A stretch of DNA of 64,000 nucleotides from Aureobasidium sp. EXF-3400 (lineage: Eukaryota; Ascomycota; Dothideomycetes; Dothideales; Saccotheciaceae): contig SWBL01000033.1 in assembly GCA_024195585.1 (NCBI GenBank), positions 124,001 to 188,000 on the forward strand. The letters are read 5' to 3'. The position numbers were made by a program, and so were the translations under genes. The notes below the pieces were generated by a model. The model was not told where the DNA came from. It worked only from the letters and a program-made list of their open reading frames with translations, and searched no databases. The number at the start of each line of letters is the position of its first letter. The stretch's first letter is position 1. Shown in pieces: positions 49,052 through 60,500 of the stretch.

Positions 49052-51578
49052 ATGTCAGCCTGTCCACACGTATCATCAGCATCGCTCAACCCACCCCGTC
49101 CCAACCAATCTGTTTACAGAGAAGACTGCACACTCTGCTTCGACAGCATCGATTCGCCCGAAGGTCTCGACGTCTGCCTGCATTGCTTCAACGGAGGATG
49201 TGCCACCGAGCGTCAACATGGCGCAAAGCACGCCCGAGAAGCAAGTCATCCACTGGCTCTCAACATTAAGCGCACACGCAAGCAGAAGCACAGAGATGAG
49301 CCGCCACAGAAGATGTCCAAGTTGGCCATCAACGCAGAGACCGAGGAAGACCGCTTCGACACCATCTCGACCGTCAAATGCCTCGAGTGCGGTAACAATG
49401 ATTTGGACAAGAGCCAGGGAAATCTAGCGGCCGTGGTCGACGGTGTGCTCAAGGCAAACACTTTCGCAAAGCAAGAGGAGGTCAAGGCCTGGGAGCAGGA
49501 GATGATTCCGTGCGAGCACACTCTGTGTCTAGAGCAAGAGACTGCTCGACAGATCCATTCCCAGTCTTTGGGTCACTGTTCACAGTGTGATCTAAACCAG
49601 AATCTCTGGCTCTGTCTCACTTGCGGCAACCTGGGTTGCGGAAGAGCTCAGTTTGGTGGTGTTGGTGGCAACTCGCACGGAGTGGCGCATACCGATTCTA
49701 CAGGCCACCCTGTCGCTGTGAAGCTGGGTTCTCTGACTGCTGATGGCAGTGCGGATATTTACTGCTACGCCTGCAACGAGGAACGCACCGATCCCGAACT
49801 TGTCGCCCATCTGGCTCATTGGGGTATCGACATTGCTGGTCGCGAGAAGACGGAGAAGAGCTTGACAGAGATGCAACTCGAGCAAAATCTACGCTGGGAG
49901 TTCAGCATGACCAACGAGGATGGCAAGGAGCTCAAGCCTATGTGTGGTCCTGGTCTCACTGGTCTGAAGAATCTTGGAAACAGCTGCTATCTTGCCAGTG
50001 TTGTCCAAAGCTTATTTGCTATGCCCGAGTTTGCCCAGAGATATTACAGACCTGATGAGAAGCTACCACCCACATCAAACCCCGCCGAAGATATCGAGAT
50101 TCAACTACGCAAGATGGCGGATGGTCTATTGTCAGGACGCTATGCAATCCCCAACTCGGATGTCATTGCATCCGAAGACACGACGGAACAACCGCATCAG
50201 AAAGGTTTGGCCCCTGCCATGCTCAAGCACCTCATCGGCAGAGGTCACGAGGAGTTTTCCACCATGCGCCAACAAGATGCCTTTGAGTTCTTGCTTCATC
50301 TTCTTAAGCTCGTTTCACGTTCACAACGTGCAGCAAAGGACAACTACAAGGATGTTTCGGACCCCGTTGATGCTTTCCGATTCGTCATGGAACAGAGGCT
50401 GCAGTGCTTGAACTGTAACAAGGTCCGCTATCGCCAGGACGAGGCCGAGAACATCTCTGTCGCGGTACCCATCAAGCGTTTGTCAAAGGACACCAAAATG
50501 GAGGGTGTGACTCCTGGCCCAGATGGTTCTGCGGAGAAAGAGGCCGAAGAGTTTGAGTCTGTAACTCTTCAGCGCTGCCTAGACGACTTCACCGCTGCAG
50601 AAGTGGTTGAGCTGAACTGCGGTGCATGTGGTGGCAAGAACTTTAGCAAGCAGTCTCTTTTCAAGACGTTCCCTACCGTCTTGGCCGTGAACGCTCGCCG
50701 CTTCGAGATCGTCAACTGGGTACCCACCAAGCAGGACGTTCCTGTCATTGTCGACGAGGGCTCTATTGACTTTGAAGCTTACCGCAGCAAAGGTCAGCAA
50801 CCTGATGAAGAGCTTCTTCCAGACGAGGCTGCAGACGCCGGTGCCGGATCGAGTGCTTTTGTACCCAACGAGGCTGCTCTCAGCATGCTTGAAGCCATGG
50901 GTTTCCCTCGAGTTAGATGCGAGAAGGCACTCCATGCCACTGGCAACACAGACGCGGAAACAGCCAGCTTGTGGTTGTTTGAGCACATGGAAGACCCTGA
51001 TATCGACCAGCCCATGGATCTCTCAGGAGGTGGAGCTGGCGCCAGTGCAAGCAGTGCAGTGGATCCCGAAAAGATCGAGATGCTTGGGAACATGGGTTTC
51101 GAGCCGCCTCAAGCACGCCAGGCATTGAAGGAGACCGACGGTGATATGGAGCGTGCAGTGGAATGGTTGTTCAACCATCCTGAAGCGACCGGTGACTTTG
51201 GAGACGAGCAACAGGACACTGGCGACAAGGCTGCTACAGAGGTAAGTCCAGATTAGCAACAACGCTTGCATAACCAACACGCTGACAAAACACTTGTAGA
51301 ACGAGCCTAAGGCAGTCGTGGAAGACAACAAACCTGCCAAGTTCAAGCTTCAGTCCATCGTGTGCCACAAGGGCAGCTCGATTCACGCTGGGTAAGTTCA
51401 CCACCGACAGTCTGATAACATGAATCATACTAACATTTTCTGCAGTCACTATGTTGCCTTCATCCGCAAGGATCCAGGATGGATTCTGTTCAACGACGAG
51501 AAGGTTGCCCTGGGCGGTGATGTTGATGAGATGAAGAAGTTCGCGTATGTGTACTTCTTCCGCAGAGATGCTGCGTAG
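49052..51578 (+). CDS. UBP14: Ubiquitin-specific protease UBP14/USP5 (isopeptidase T)
   Basis: Cysteine protease that disassembles free unanchored polyubiquitin chains. Exons 49052-51241, 51300-51391 and 51446-51578; 804 aa. Two zinc-finger regions occur: an N-terminal variant (CTLCFDSIDSPEGLDVCLHC) and the canonical ZnF-UBP (HCSQCDLNQNLWLCLTCGNLGCGR, shown in part). The catalytic Cys box is LKNLGNSCYLASVVQSLF with Cys ~312, then RQQDAFEFLLHLL, two UBA domains (~610-650 MLEAMGFPRVRCEKAL; ~675-715 MLGNMGFEPPQARQAL), and the His box GHYVAFI near the C terminus, encoded by the last exon. All catalytic elements are present. The start ATG gives MSACPH. Confidence 0.95.
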
Positions 51579-52177
51579 ACAGACAGTATTGGAAGAAAGC
51601 TCAGCTAGTACACATAGCTAGAGATAATTGGAATCTTTGGTACATCGACCATCTGGTATGCATCGAGGAACCAGAAGACTTTGCCTTTGCAAGTTGAAGT
51701 ACCAGCCTCGATCACCGTCACGGTGCATGTGCTATTCCGAGGAGTATCCACAGACCTTCCAAAGATTTTTCTCGGCCGCATGTACTCGAGCCGCACTGTG
51801 AAACAAAGCAAGCGATTAACCCAATTCTTCGAAGGTTTGGATAATCAAAATATGTGATGTCCTGTGACGTTGCAATGGACTTAGCTACAGACCAAAGATG
51901 GCAGAGACTCTAGTCACACTACTGAATGAATGTGCACGAGATAACGAGACAAATATGCAGATGCAGCAGGAAGAGTGTGAGAACCGGGTGGAAGTGTGGA
52001 TAATAAAGTCTCAGTGGTTTACTAAATACCTGTAGCATGACGTGCAGGTACCTGGCCTGTGCCACTGACGTGGGGCTAAGTAGATCTTCCACGTGATCGA
52101 GGTACACTAATAGGACCAGACCCCGCTATCCCAGTCTATCGGGTACCCTCTCCATACCATTTTACAATCAATTCAAC
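51579..52177. other. Intergenic: UBP14 3' flank and DUF421 gene promoter
   Basis: About 600 bp, no supported gene. Confidence 0.4.
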
Positions 52178-52867
52178 ATGTCTTCAGGCTCCTCAGGCAA
52201 CAATGGAACACTGGTAGTAGCAGGTCCAGATACTATCCAGGTTGCAGACTTCTACGTCCATGCCTCGATTCTACATCCCCTTGTTATTGGATCGATAGCC
52301 ATTATCGTTTTGTTCACATCACTTCGCTTCTTCAGCAACCGCTCCATTGCAGCCATGAATGTAACGGACTGGATCGCAAATGTTGCTATTGGATCGACGT
52401 TGGCTGGAATCGTCAATGGCAACTCGCTCGCTCGAGGCATGATTGGACTGTGCACCATTCTGGGGTTCCAATACCTGATGTCCTTCATCGGTGCCCGATT
52501 ACCATCTCAGCATGCATGGATACTTTCCTCACCACCAATCATCATTGCTTTCCGTGGGAAGCTCTTGACCAAAGTCATGTCTAGACATCGTATCTGTTTA
52601 GGCGACCTTTACGCCTTCCTACGGGAAAAGAACATATTGGATCTGTCTGAAATTGAATGTGTTTTTATCGAGGCCAATGGAGCGTTTACTATATATACGA
52701 GGGCGCAGGTTGGCGATTGTAAGAAAGTGGATGTTTTGATGCAGGTACCGAGTTACAAGGCATTATGCGATGATGCTGATGAGAGGATTGTAGAGGACAG
52801 TGAGGACAAAGATGGGAAGAAAGCTTGCGACGACCAACAGAACGACCTTGCTGGCGATGCCTGTTGA
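52178..52867 (+). CDS. DUF421/YetF-like membrane protein
   Basis: 229-aa single-exon protein. Three hydrophobic helices (~30-50 HPLVIGSIAIIVLFTSLRFF, ~65-82, ~88-108) precede a cytosolic domain, the YetF-family layout. Family-typical sequence: RSIAAMNVTDWIANVAIGST, then a cytosolic part with PPIIIAFRGKLL, DLYAFLREKNILDLSEIECV and FIEANGAFTIYTR. The acidic tail (DEDKD-like, VEDSEDKDGKKACDDQQ) is extra. DUF421 is mainly a bacterial family of unknown function; fungal copies exist but are patchy, and this one has no intron. No function assigned. Confidence 0.8.
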   Translation: MSSGSSGNNGTLVVAGPDTIQVADFYVHASILHPLVIGSIAIIVLFTSLRFFSNRSIAAMNVTDWIANVAIGSTLAGIVNGNSLARGMIGLCTILGFQYLMSFIGARLPSQHAWILSSPPIIIAFRGKLLTKVMSRHRICLGDLYAFLREKNILDLSEIECVFIEANGAFTIYTRAQVGDCKKVDVLMQVPSYKALCDDADERIVEDSEDKDGKKACDDQQNDLAGDAC

Positions 52868-54001
52868 GAATAAGGTATATCATACCTGGAATATGCACCA
52901 GGGTGTGATCCATCATCAACATATCTCTGGACTCGACCAACCAATTCGGCTGTCTTCTCCTCTGGCAACCAAGCTTCGCTTTTGGGGTTTGAATCTCGTC
53001 TACGAGGTTCTTCAGGCTCTTGCTGGTCCTTGTTCTCGCCAACTCACCCAAGGCGTTCAGCCGTGCTCCCACATGCATTCCGCTTTATCGGGCCCTCCAG
53101 TATCAGACGAAGGCAGGACTATCGTTGCGAGTCGCGACCACGCCTACATCTGCTGCTGTCACCTCAATCTTTGCTGCTTAGATCATCTAGGCTTTTAGAT
53201 CTGCATTTAGGGTCGCGGTCGTCGGTTGTAAAGATATGCGGCTGGAGCCGCTGTTGTATGCCTCGATGTACCTTACAGCCGCCATAGCGGTTCGGTATGG
53301 TTCGGCTGCATCGCGGAACGGAGTCAACTATATGTGATGGATCATATGCAAAGACGGTTCTCGATGCAGCATCAGAGGGTACGTAATCTGATCCTGGTCT
53401 CGTTCTTTTATGGTTGAATCTGCAGCCCTAAGGCCGCTTTCCCTGTTAGAGCTTCTGCAGCAGGCAAGAGATTGCAGTCTCTCGTAGACGTCTCAAGATC
53501 TTAATTCTTATTGCCATATCCGAAGTGATATTTTCATGATCGATTTCAAACTCTGCAATGGGAGATGGTGCTTATTTTTCTCTGTTGTCTAAGATCTTGG
53601 TAGCCGTTTGGGGAAGTCTGTTGTGGCTTGTTGCGGCACCGTTTTTCATCTGCGACACTCGCGTGGTGACACGGCTCCACATTGCGTCCCGTACCTGCAT
53701 ATCCAAGCCGCATCTCCCGTAAAGTGCGCACATACAACGACATGGATTCTTTTCCGCAGATAGAAGAAAAAGTTGCTATTTTCTCGAAGAATGTGCCGCG
53801 TATCCTGGTCGTAGATCATAATCGATCATAGATATGATGGGGTATAGATAGGTGAGTGCTCGCGCTTCTGTCGTTCTTGCCCTCTGCATCTCTCTTCCTC
53901 TTCTTCCAATTCGGTCATTCGTTTGTGCCGATAGTCTTTCGTTCTTTCTCTTCTTCTTTACCAAATCGCTCTTTCGTCCCCTGAAGGGCATCCTTTCCCC
54001 A
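52868..54001. other. Intergenic region (~1.1 kb)
   Basis: 3' flank of the DUF421 gene and promoter of the tannase-family gene; polypyrimidine-rich from ~53870 to 54000. Short open frames only. Confidence 0.4.
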
Positions 54002-55774
54002 ATGGTTCACTTTCTTTCCATTGGCCAATTGGTCAACAGCATCTTCCACTTCTCAAACAAGAACAACGCTGGAAGTGCTGCCGCTGCTGCATCGACTGTT
54101 CAAGCCTCAGCTACACCCAGTGCTGTCGTCTTCGCCAATTCAACATCAAGTGCTGCCGCTGCGGCTTCAACCAACGCTACCCAACCTATCTCCGGTTGCC
54201 AGGCTTTGATCCAAGCTTTATCTTTCCCTGACCAGCAGGTCAGCGTGGTTGCTTGCGAAGACATCACGGCTGGAACTGCTCTCACTCTTCCTAGTGGACC
54301 CTCCAACTGCAACGGCGGCTCGGTCCAAATTGACCTTCGCAGAGTCACTCTGAACGTCGTCACCTCTTATGCCTCATCCAACTATGTCGAGGTTTGGCTT
54401 CCTACTGGACAGGACGCCTGGAACGGCAGATTCATGGCCACCGACAACAAAGGTCTCTCGGGTTGCCCTTCTTACGACGACATGATCTACACTTCAAGCC
54501 TTGGATTCAGTGTTGTAGGTGATAACGGCGGCCACAACAACACTCAATACCTCGGTATGGATGCTCAACAGTTCTTGAACAACAATGAGCTGGTTATCGA
54601 TTGGTCTTACAGAGCTCGCCACGCTGCCGTCGTGGCCGGAAAGCAGGTCGTCAAGACAAACTTCGGCCAAGCTGCAAGCTACTTTTATGCTCTCGGCTGC
54701 TCAAATGGAGGTCGTCAGGCTCTTCAGTCTGCTCAGATGTACCCTGAAGATTTTGATGGAATTATCGCAGGTTCTGCTGCTAGTGACTTCAACCACCACA
54801 TCGACTGGTCCGGCAGGATGTTCGTCTTGACTGGCGCAGATGAGAGCGATCCCAAGTACCTGACCTACGACGACTGGGTCATCGTCCACAATGAAGTTCT
54901 CAAGCAGTGTGATGAGCCTCTCGATGGAGTTGCCGATGGTATCCTCGAAGACTCGACTATCTGCGATTTCAACGCCACCACCTTAACTTGTGTTGACGGC
55001 CAGACCGACAACTGCCTTACCTTCCAGCAAACTTCCACTGTATGGAATGTCTTCTCCCAGCTCTACGACCAGCAAGGAAACCTATACTACCCTCGTCTTA
55101 CCCCTGGCGCCGAGCTCTACGCATCTACCAACGGTGTCTTGCACGGTGTTCAAGGTCACGTCAAGGACTGGTTTGGTGCTGGTGTCTGGAACGACTCTTC
55201 CTGGGATCCTACTACACTTTCCCAGACAGACTACACCAAAGCAGATGAGACGGACGAACTCCATGGCAAGGTGTCTTCCTTCAATAGCGATCTCAGCGCC
55301 TTCCACGCTGCTGGAAAAAAGTTGATTATGTACCACGGTCTCATGGATCCTGCCATCACTCCCGAGAACTCTCAGCGTTACTACCTCAATGTTGCTCGCG
55401 ATATGGGTCTCGATCACACTGGCCTCGATGAGTTCCTCCGTTTCTTCCGCATCAGTGGAATGTACCATTGCACCGGCGGCATTGGAGCTTGGGCTTTTGG
55501 TCAGAACGGCAATGCACAAAACGGTACTTCAAATGTTGTCTGGGACATCGTGAACTGGGTCGAAAAGGGCGAAGCACCAGACACCATGACTGGAACTAAG
55601 TTCGTCAACGATGATCCTTCTCAAGGTGTACAGATGGAAAGACATCACTGCAGGTTCCCTTACCGCACTACCTACAAGGGCTCCGGAGATAGCAATGATG
55701 CTGATAACTGGAGCTGTGAGATGATCAACGACTGGCAAAAGTGCGGTGTCTACAATGTTCCTAGACTCTGTTAG
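54002..55774 (+). CDS. Tannase/feruloyl esterase family enzyme
   Basis: Esterase of the fungal tannase family (hydrolysis of gallate, ferulate or related aromatic esters). 590 aa from ATG 54002. The CS-D-HC signature is present: GCSNGGRQAL with Cys233-Ser234, a downstream Asp in GLMDPAITP (~450), and MYHCTGG with His489-Cys490. Also typical: WNGRFMATDNKGLSGC, VVGDNGGHNN, and QMYPEDFDGIIAGSAA. Oddly, the N terminus MVHFLSIGQLVNSIFHFSNK is a poor signal peptide, and it is followed by an Ala/Ser/Thr linker; the frame stays open, without ATG, for 150 nt upstream (after TAG at 53849) and there encodes a hydrophobic run, so a missed 5' exon is possible. Cannot separate tannase from feruloyl esterase by eye. 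Confidence 0.9.
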   Translation: MVHFLSIGQLVNSIFHFSNKNNAGSAAAAASTVQASATPSAVVFANSTSSAAAAASTNATQPISGCQALIQALSFPDQQVSVVACEDITAGTALTLPSGPSNCNGGSVQIDLRRVTLNVVTSYASSNYVEVWLPTGQDAWNGRFMATDNKGLSGCPSYDDMIYTSSLGFSVVGDNGGHNNTQYLGMDAQQFLNNNELVIDWSYRARHAAVVAGKQVVKTNFGQAASYFYALGCSNGGRQALQSAQMYPEDFDGIIAGSAASDFNHHIDWSGRMFVLTGADESDPKYLTYDDWVIVHNEVLKQCDEPLDGVADGILEDSTICDFNATTLTCVDGQTDNCLTFQQTSTVWNVFSQLYDQQGNLYYPRLTPGAELYASTNGVLHGVQGHVKDWFGAGVWNDSSWDPTTLSQTDYTKADETDELHGKVSSFNSDLSAFHAAGKKLIMYHGLMDPAITPENSQRYYLNVARDMGLDHTGLDEFLRFFRISGMYHCTGGIGAWAFGQNGNAQNGTSNVVWDIVNWVEKGEAPDTMTGTKFVNDDPSQGVQMERHHCRFPYRTTYKGSGDSNDADNWSCEMINDWQKCGVYNVPRLC

Positions 55775-55934
55775 AGCAAAAGCTTTGGACTAGCTTCACC
55801 ACACCGAGCCATTTTCTATATAGATATACGATATACTTCATAATGTTATTACACAACTTAGCAAACTATCCCAGGGACTGCACTCGCTTGCTGGTCTCTC
55901 CAACAGAACCATCGCGCGCTACAGTGATACCTCT

Positions 55935-56095
55935 TCCTCTAGTAGCGGTCACGCAGTGTCAACGAAGACGACCACAGTCTACCGGACTCAGACCGTGATA
56001 CAAAGCCAAACATATACCTAAATCGAAACAACGACCTTTATCAGTGGTTCCGAGTTGTTCTTACCACTCTAGCACCCACCGTGGTGTAACGTTTC
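55935..56095 (+). pseudogene. Relic of adhesin-type Thr repeat
   Basis: Reading the plus strand gives a Ser-rich run followed by TTTVYRTQTVIQSQTYT, a stop, IETTTFISGSELF and further stops. This parallels the intact repeat VVQTQVFTQVETTTFISGSE in the surface-protein gene at 57556-61271, which lies on the opposite strand. Stops and missing flanks mark it as a dead fragment. Confidence 0.65.
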
Positions 56096-56273
56096 CGGCG
56101 TTTATCTGCGCAAACATATCGACAGCCCGAAGCGCAACCCGAAGCGCAACACTCGTGTCAATCACCAACAACAACACTTGCGCGGCATTACAGACGACAC
56201 ATCGCTTGTTTGAGACGTTGCCAATCCCATCAATACCCTCCCTCGAACCTTTGTCATTCGCATCAACAACACG

Positions 56274-57012
56274 ATGTCCGTGGCCCAGGAGCTGGACATG
56301 GCGATCGACTTGTACAACGAAGAGCAGTATGATAAATGCGTTGCGCATATCAATGGCGTGTATCGAGACAACACCCCACTCTACGCAAGGCTGCGCTACA
56401 ACATGCTTCTGGCCTACTGTCTTGTTGACTGGCAGGAAGCAGAAGTACGTATACAATACAGCATTAGCGACCATGGCTCAGCCTCATACTAACAACACCC
56501 TATAGAACAAACGCTTCTACGCAGAGAATCACTACGCCCATTGGTGTCTTTTCAACCCGGATGGCACTTATGAGGGTGTTGAGGAAGATCGCACCTCCCT
56601 GCGCAAAGAACTGGATGAACTTGCGGAGTATCTGTCGTCTTTCAGACCGGACGACTGGAAGGATATTCAAAGGTTCTGGACTGCTCTGGCAGCTGCTGAA
56701 GCCGAGGAAGAGTACGCCGCTGAGCTAGCAGAGGCTGAAGAGGAGGAACAAGCCGAGTTGGTAGAAGAAGAGGACGTTGACGATGCCGAGGCCGAAGAAG
56801 AGCAACGAGTCGATGCCGCTGAGGCCAAAGAGGAAGAGGATGTCACCGCTGCTGAGGCTGAGATAGAACAGCTCGCAATGATAGCTGAAGGACAGGAAGA
56901 GGATGTCGCCACTGCCGAAGCCGAGACAGAGCAGCGTGCACTGGTGGCTGAAGAACAGAAAGAGCAGGATGCTGAGAACGCAGAGGCCGAGCTAGAGGGG
57001 GAGCCGATCTGA
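56274..57012 (+). CDS. Unknown protein with TPR-like N terminus and Glu-rich tail
   Basis: Exons 56274-56444 and 56506-57012 (61-bp intron) encode 225 aa. The first ~75 residues (LDMAIDLYNEEQYDKCVAHI, RLRYNMLLAYCLVDW) look like a helical-repeat or TPR-like hairpin, followed by FYAENHYAHW and a conserved-looking SFRPDDWKDIQRFW. The last ~110 residues are an Ala/Glu coiled coil built from repeats of roughly AEAEEEQR-V/D type. No family is named; I judge it a genuine gene from the splice structure and ATG context (ACGATGT), but its function is unknown. Confidence 0.7.
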
Positions 57013-57555
57013 GTCCTCATACCATCGAAGCGCTCAACGAGCGATTTGATGCAGAGTATGATGCTACCGCTCAGCTTCGCAACAAGCCTGAGGATGCTGT
57101 CCCGCCCGAAACCAGCACGAAGGCCACACGCAGACAATGTTGTCATAATGTCATTACGCAACTTAGCCAAGTACTCCAGAGGGTATACGGCCGTTTGTTG
57201 ATCTTTTCAACAGCACCACCTTGTCTCATGCTGTGTGTTACGAGAACATGAATTACCGTAAAAAATCAGTAGGATGATGACACACGTTCATTCAACTAAA
57301 TAAGAAAGATCGTTATTTTGAATGCCTACTGACATAGTTGAGCCGTGGACAAGGGTTTTCTCAGATGAACCGCTGGTGTAGATCGACGGTTTATAGAAAG
57401 GCGCGATAGAAATTCTTGATGTATTCAGTTCAACCTCCTCTGTTTCAGTCGAGATGAAACCAGAGCGATCCATGTCAATCTCCAACAGTGACAATCTTTG
57501 ACAATCGACGCCTAAAATATTGTGATACTGTTCTCAATTCCAGCCCTCAAAGACT
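57013..57555. other. Intergenic, convergent 3' ends
   Basis: About 540 bp. A minus-strand frame at 57288-57494 has no good start and I do not call it; it could be part of a decayed 3' end. Confidence 0.35.
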
Positions 57556-60500
57556 TTATTTTGACCAAGTAACAGTATTCCCAACGCTCCGTTTGTCTTT
57601 CTTGACACGACCATTCTGAGCAGACCTTCCACTTTGAGGTGTCGTGGGAGTACTGCAATCACCAGGGATATCGACCTTCATGGAATTGACACTAGGTGTA
57701 GTGTCAAAGGTCAACTGCATCCCATTACATACGAGTGCCTTATTGTACGAAAACATCTGGGATAGACCGGCTAGCCAATAGTGTTAGCAACGAAACATGA
57801 AGACAAGTCAGTGCAGAGTCTTGGAAAGCATACCTGAGAACATCTCTACGCCGACTGTAGCAGCGGCGCCATGATCGCTCACGTTCAGATACTGGAAGGT
57901 GACAACGTTCGGCCTGTTCTCATAGAACTTGACCAGGAAATGGAAGTATTGCGTCGCATCGTTAAAGCTGCTGAGATAAAATTCGAGTGTCGTCTGGCGG
58001 TTGGGAGCGGCACCGTCAACCTCGTAGTAGATACCCTGCTGAGTATTTTGGTAGATGCACAAGTCGCTCCATAGGGCGGCAGCAACCACATCGCCAAAGC
58101 AATTGTTGGGATACACGTATCCGTTCGTTTCTTGTGCAGGTTGAGGCGTCGGCTGCTGCGAACATTGCGGATATCTGGAATAGTCTACACCACCACCATA
58201 CGGGAAAGGAGAGTTGAGGTATTCATTGTTGAGGTCGCCCAGGCCCAGAAGCTTGAACTTGTCAGATCGTGGTTGGAAATATGTAAGGTGGGTAACTTAC
58301 ACCATTGGAACTGACACGGATGTTTGCGCTGGACTGGTTGTACATAGTAAGATTCACGGGGAGTGCGACCTGTCAATCGAGTCAGCAGAGTGTACATTGT
58401 AATACAGCTTAGGAGAACGTACAGAGAAGGCGTTGTCGTCGACATTGTATGATGCACCATTCACATCCCCAACAATTGCCGTTGGGCGTGCGAGGGCAAC
58501 TGCAGGCACGCCAGATGGAGGAGGTGGAACCAACACAGAGCTAGAAGATGATATCCCAGTGGTCGAGGAAGACGGAACGTAGACTGAGCTACTGGAGGGT
58601 GGAACGTAGATAGAGGTGCTGGAGGGTTGAACGTACGCAGAGCTTGAAGCCGATATTCCAATGGTCGAGGAAGTACTAGACGAAGGGGACGGAACGTAGG
58701 CAGAGCTAGAAGACGATGTTCTGGTGGTAGAGAAAGATGGAACATAGACAGAGCTGGAAGAAGTCGTTCTAATAGTCGAGGAAGGTGGAACGTAGACAGA
58801 GCTCGAGGACGATTCCCCGGTAGTCGAGGAAGCCGGCACATAGACAGAGCTGGAAGGGGAAATGTAAACAGAGCTGGAAGAGGGAATGTAGGCAGAGCTG
58901 GAAGAGAGAATGTAGGCAGAGCTGGAAGAGAGAATGTAGGCAGAGCTGGAAGAGAGAATGTAGACAGAGCTAGACGGTGAGACGTAGACAGAGCTAGAAG
59001 ACGACGTCCCGAAAGTCGAGGAAGATGGAACATAGACAGGGCTGCTGGAAGGTAGAACGTAGATGGGACTGGAAGATGATATACCGATGGTCGAGGGAGA
59101 TCCACTTGACGAAGGGAGAGGAAGGTAGGCAGAGCTGGAAGACGGAACGGAGGTAGAGCTGGAAGGTGGGACGTAGACGGAGCTCGAAGATGATACTCCA
59201 CTGGCCGAGGAAGACCCACCCACCAAAGTAACAGAAGATTGAGCTGTAGGCGAGTAGGTTCGAGTTATCGTTGGTCCATACTGTGTGACCTGCACGGTTT
59301 GAAATACGACTAGCGTTTGAGTAACTTGTGGCTGTGTAGTAGTGAATTGCAAGGTCTGTGTGCCAGGCGGCATTGTAAGAGTCTGCGTGAGCTGTAGAGT
59401 CTCAGTACCAGGAGGTAACGCAACCGTTCGTGTGACTTGCAAAGTCTCTGTGCCAGGAGATAACGTGAAAGTCCGTGTATCTGTCTCCACGGGCAGTGTG
59501 ATATTAACTTGCGATGTCTTAGTCAAAGGTGGGAGCGTAACGGAGACGTAGACGGTGGTGACCTCGGGCTCAAGAGTAAGCGTCACATAGCTGGTAACGG
59601 GAGAGGGTGTGATATAGGCCGTCTCTTGAGGTAGAGTGAAAGGGAGGGTTTCGGTCATGTTCAAGTACGAGACGAGTATCAAAGTCTGTGCATCCGGCGT
59701 GGATGTCAAAGTCACTGGCTGAGGTGTGATAGTAACGACTGGTTGCTCGAGCGTGACGACCACAGTGGATGGGTTCAAAGTCATGTAGACTGTCGATGGG
59801 TCTTGATAGAACGTCGAAGCAGGCAATGTAACGCCAGGCTGAGTAGTAGTGAACACAGCCGTCGACGTGGCATACTCGGTCTCAACGATTAAAGAAGGTT
59901 GATATGATACCACGGTCGAGCTGAGGACCTGTGTGAGCGTGGCTGTGTTCAGTAAGCATGAGTGATCATGGAGGAGGAGGTTATCAGCAATCCCAGAGAT
60001 TTTACTTACTGGTGGTAGTTGAAACACTCGAAACCGTGATGTTCACATACTGAGGGATTGCCGTGGTAGCGGTCTCGGTAGTTAACAGCAATGTCGATAC
60101 TGTCCTAGTTTCTGTAATTGGAACATTGATTGTTTGGTATACAATCGTAGGTACAGTAGTTGTCAAAACAACTTCAGACCCGCTGATGAACGTTGTAGTC
60201 TCAACCTGCGTGAACACCTGTGTCTGTACAACAGTCTCCGTAGTTGGTACATCGATCGTTTGGTATACAACTGTAGGTACGGTGGTCGTGAGAACAACCT
60301 CAGATCCACCGATGAAAGTCGTTGTCTCGACCTGCGTGAAAATTTGGGTCTGTACAACAGTCTCGGTCACGAAGACCGTGGTAGTAGCAGTAGAAACCGG
60401 GCTAGCACTACTAGCACTGCTAGCCATTGCAGCCAAAGCGTTGTTGGTAACAGACACATCGTCCAAAGCCACATAGGCCGAAGTAGAACATCCCACTGAG

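Noticed and set aside
58461..59219. 252-codon Leu/Pro/Arg-rich ORF on the minus strand
   Set aside because: It is an alternative frame of the Ser-octad repeat in the surface-protein gene; repetition keeps it open.
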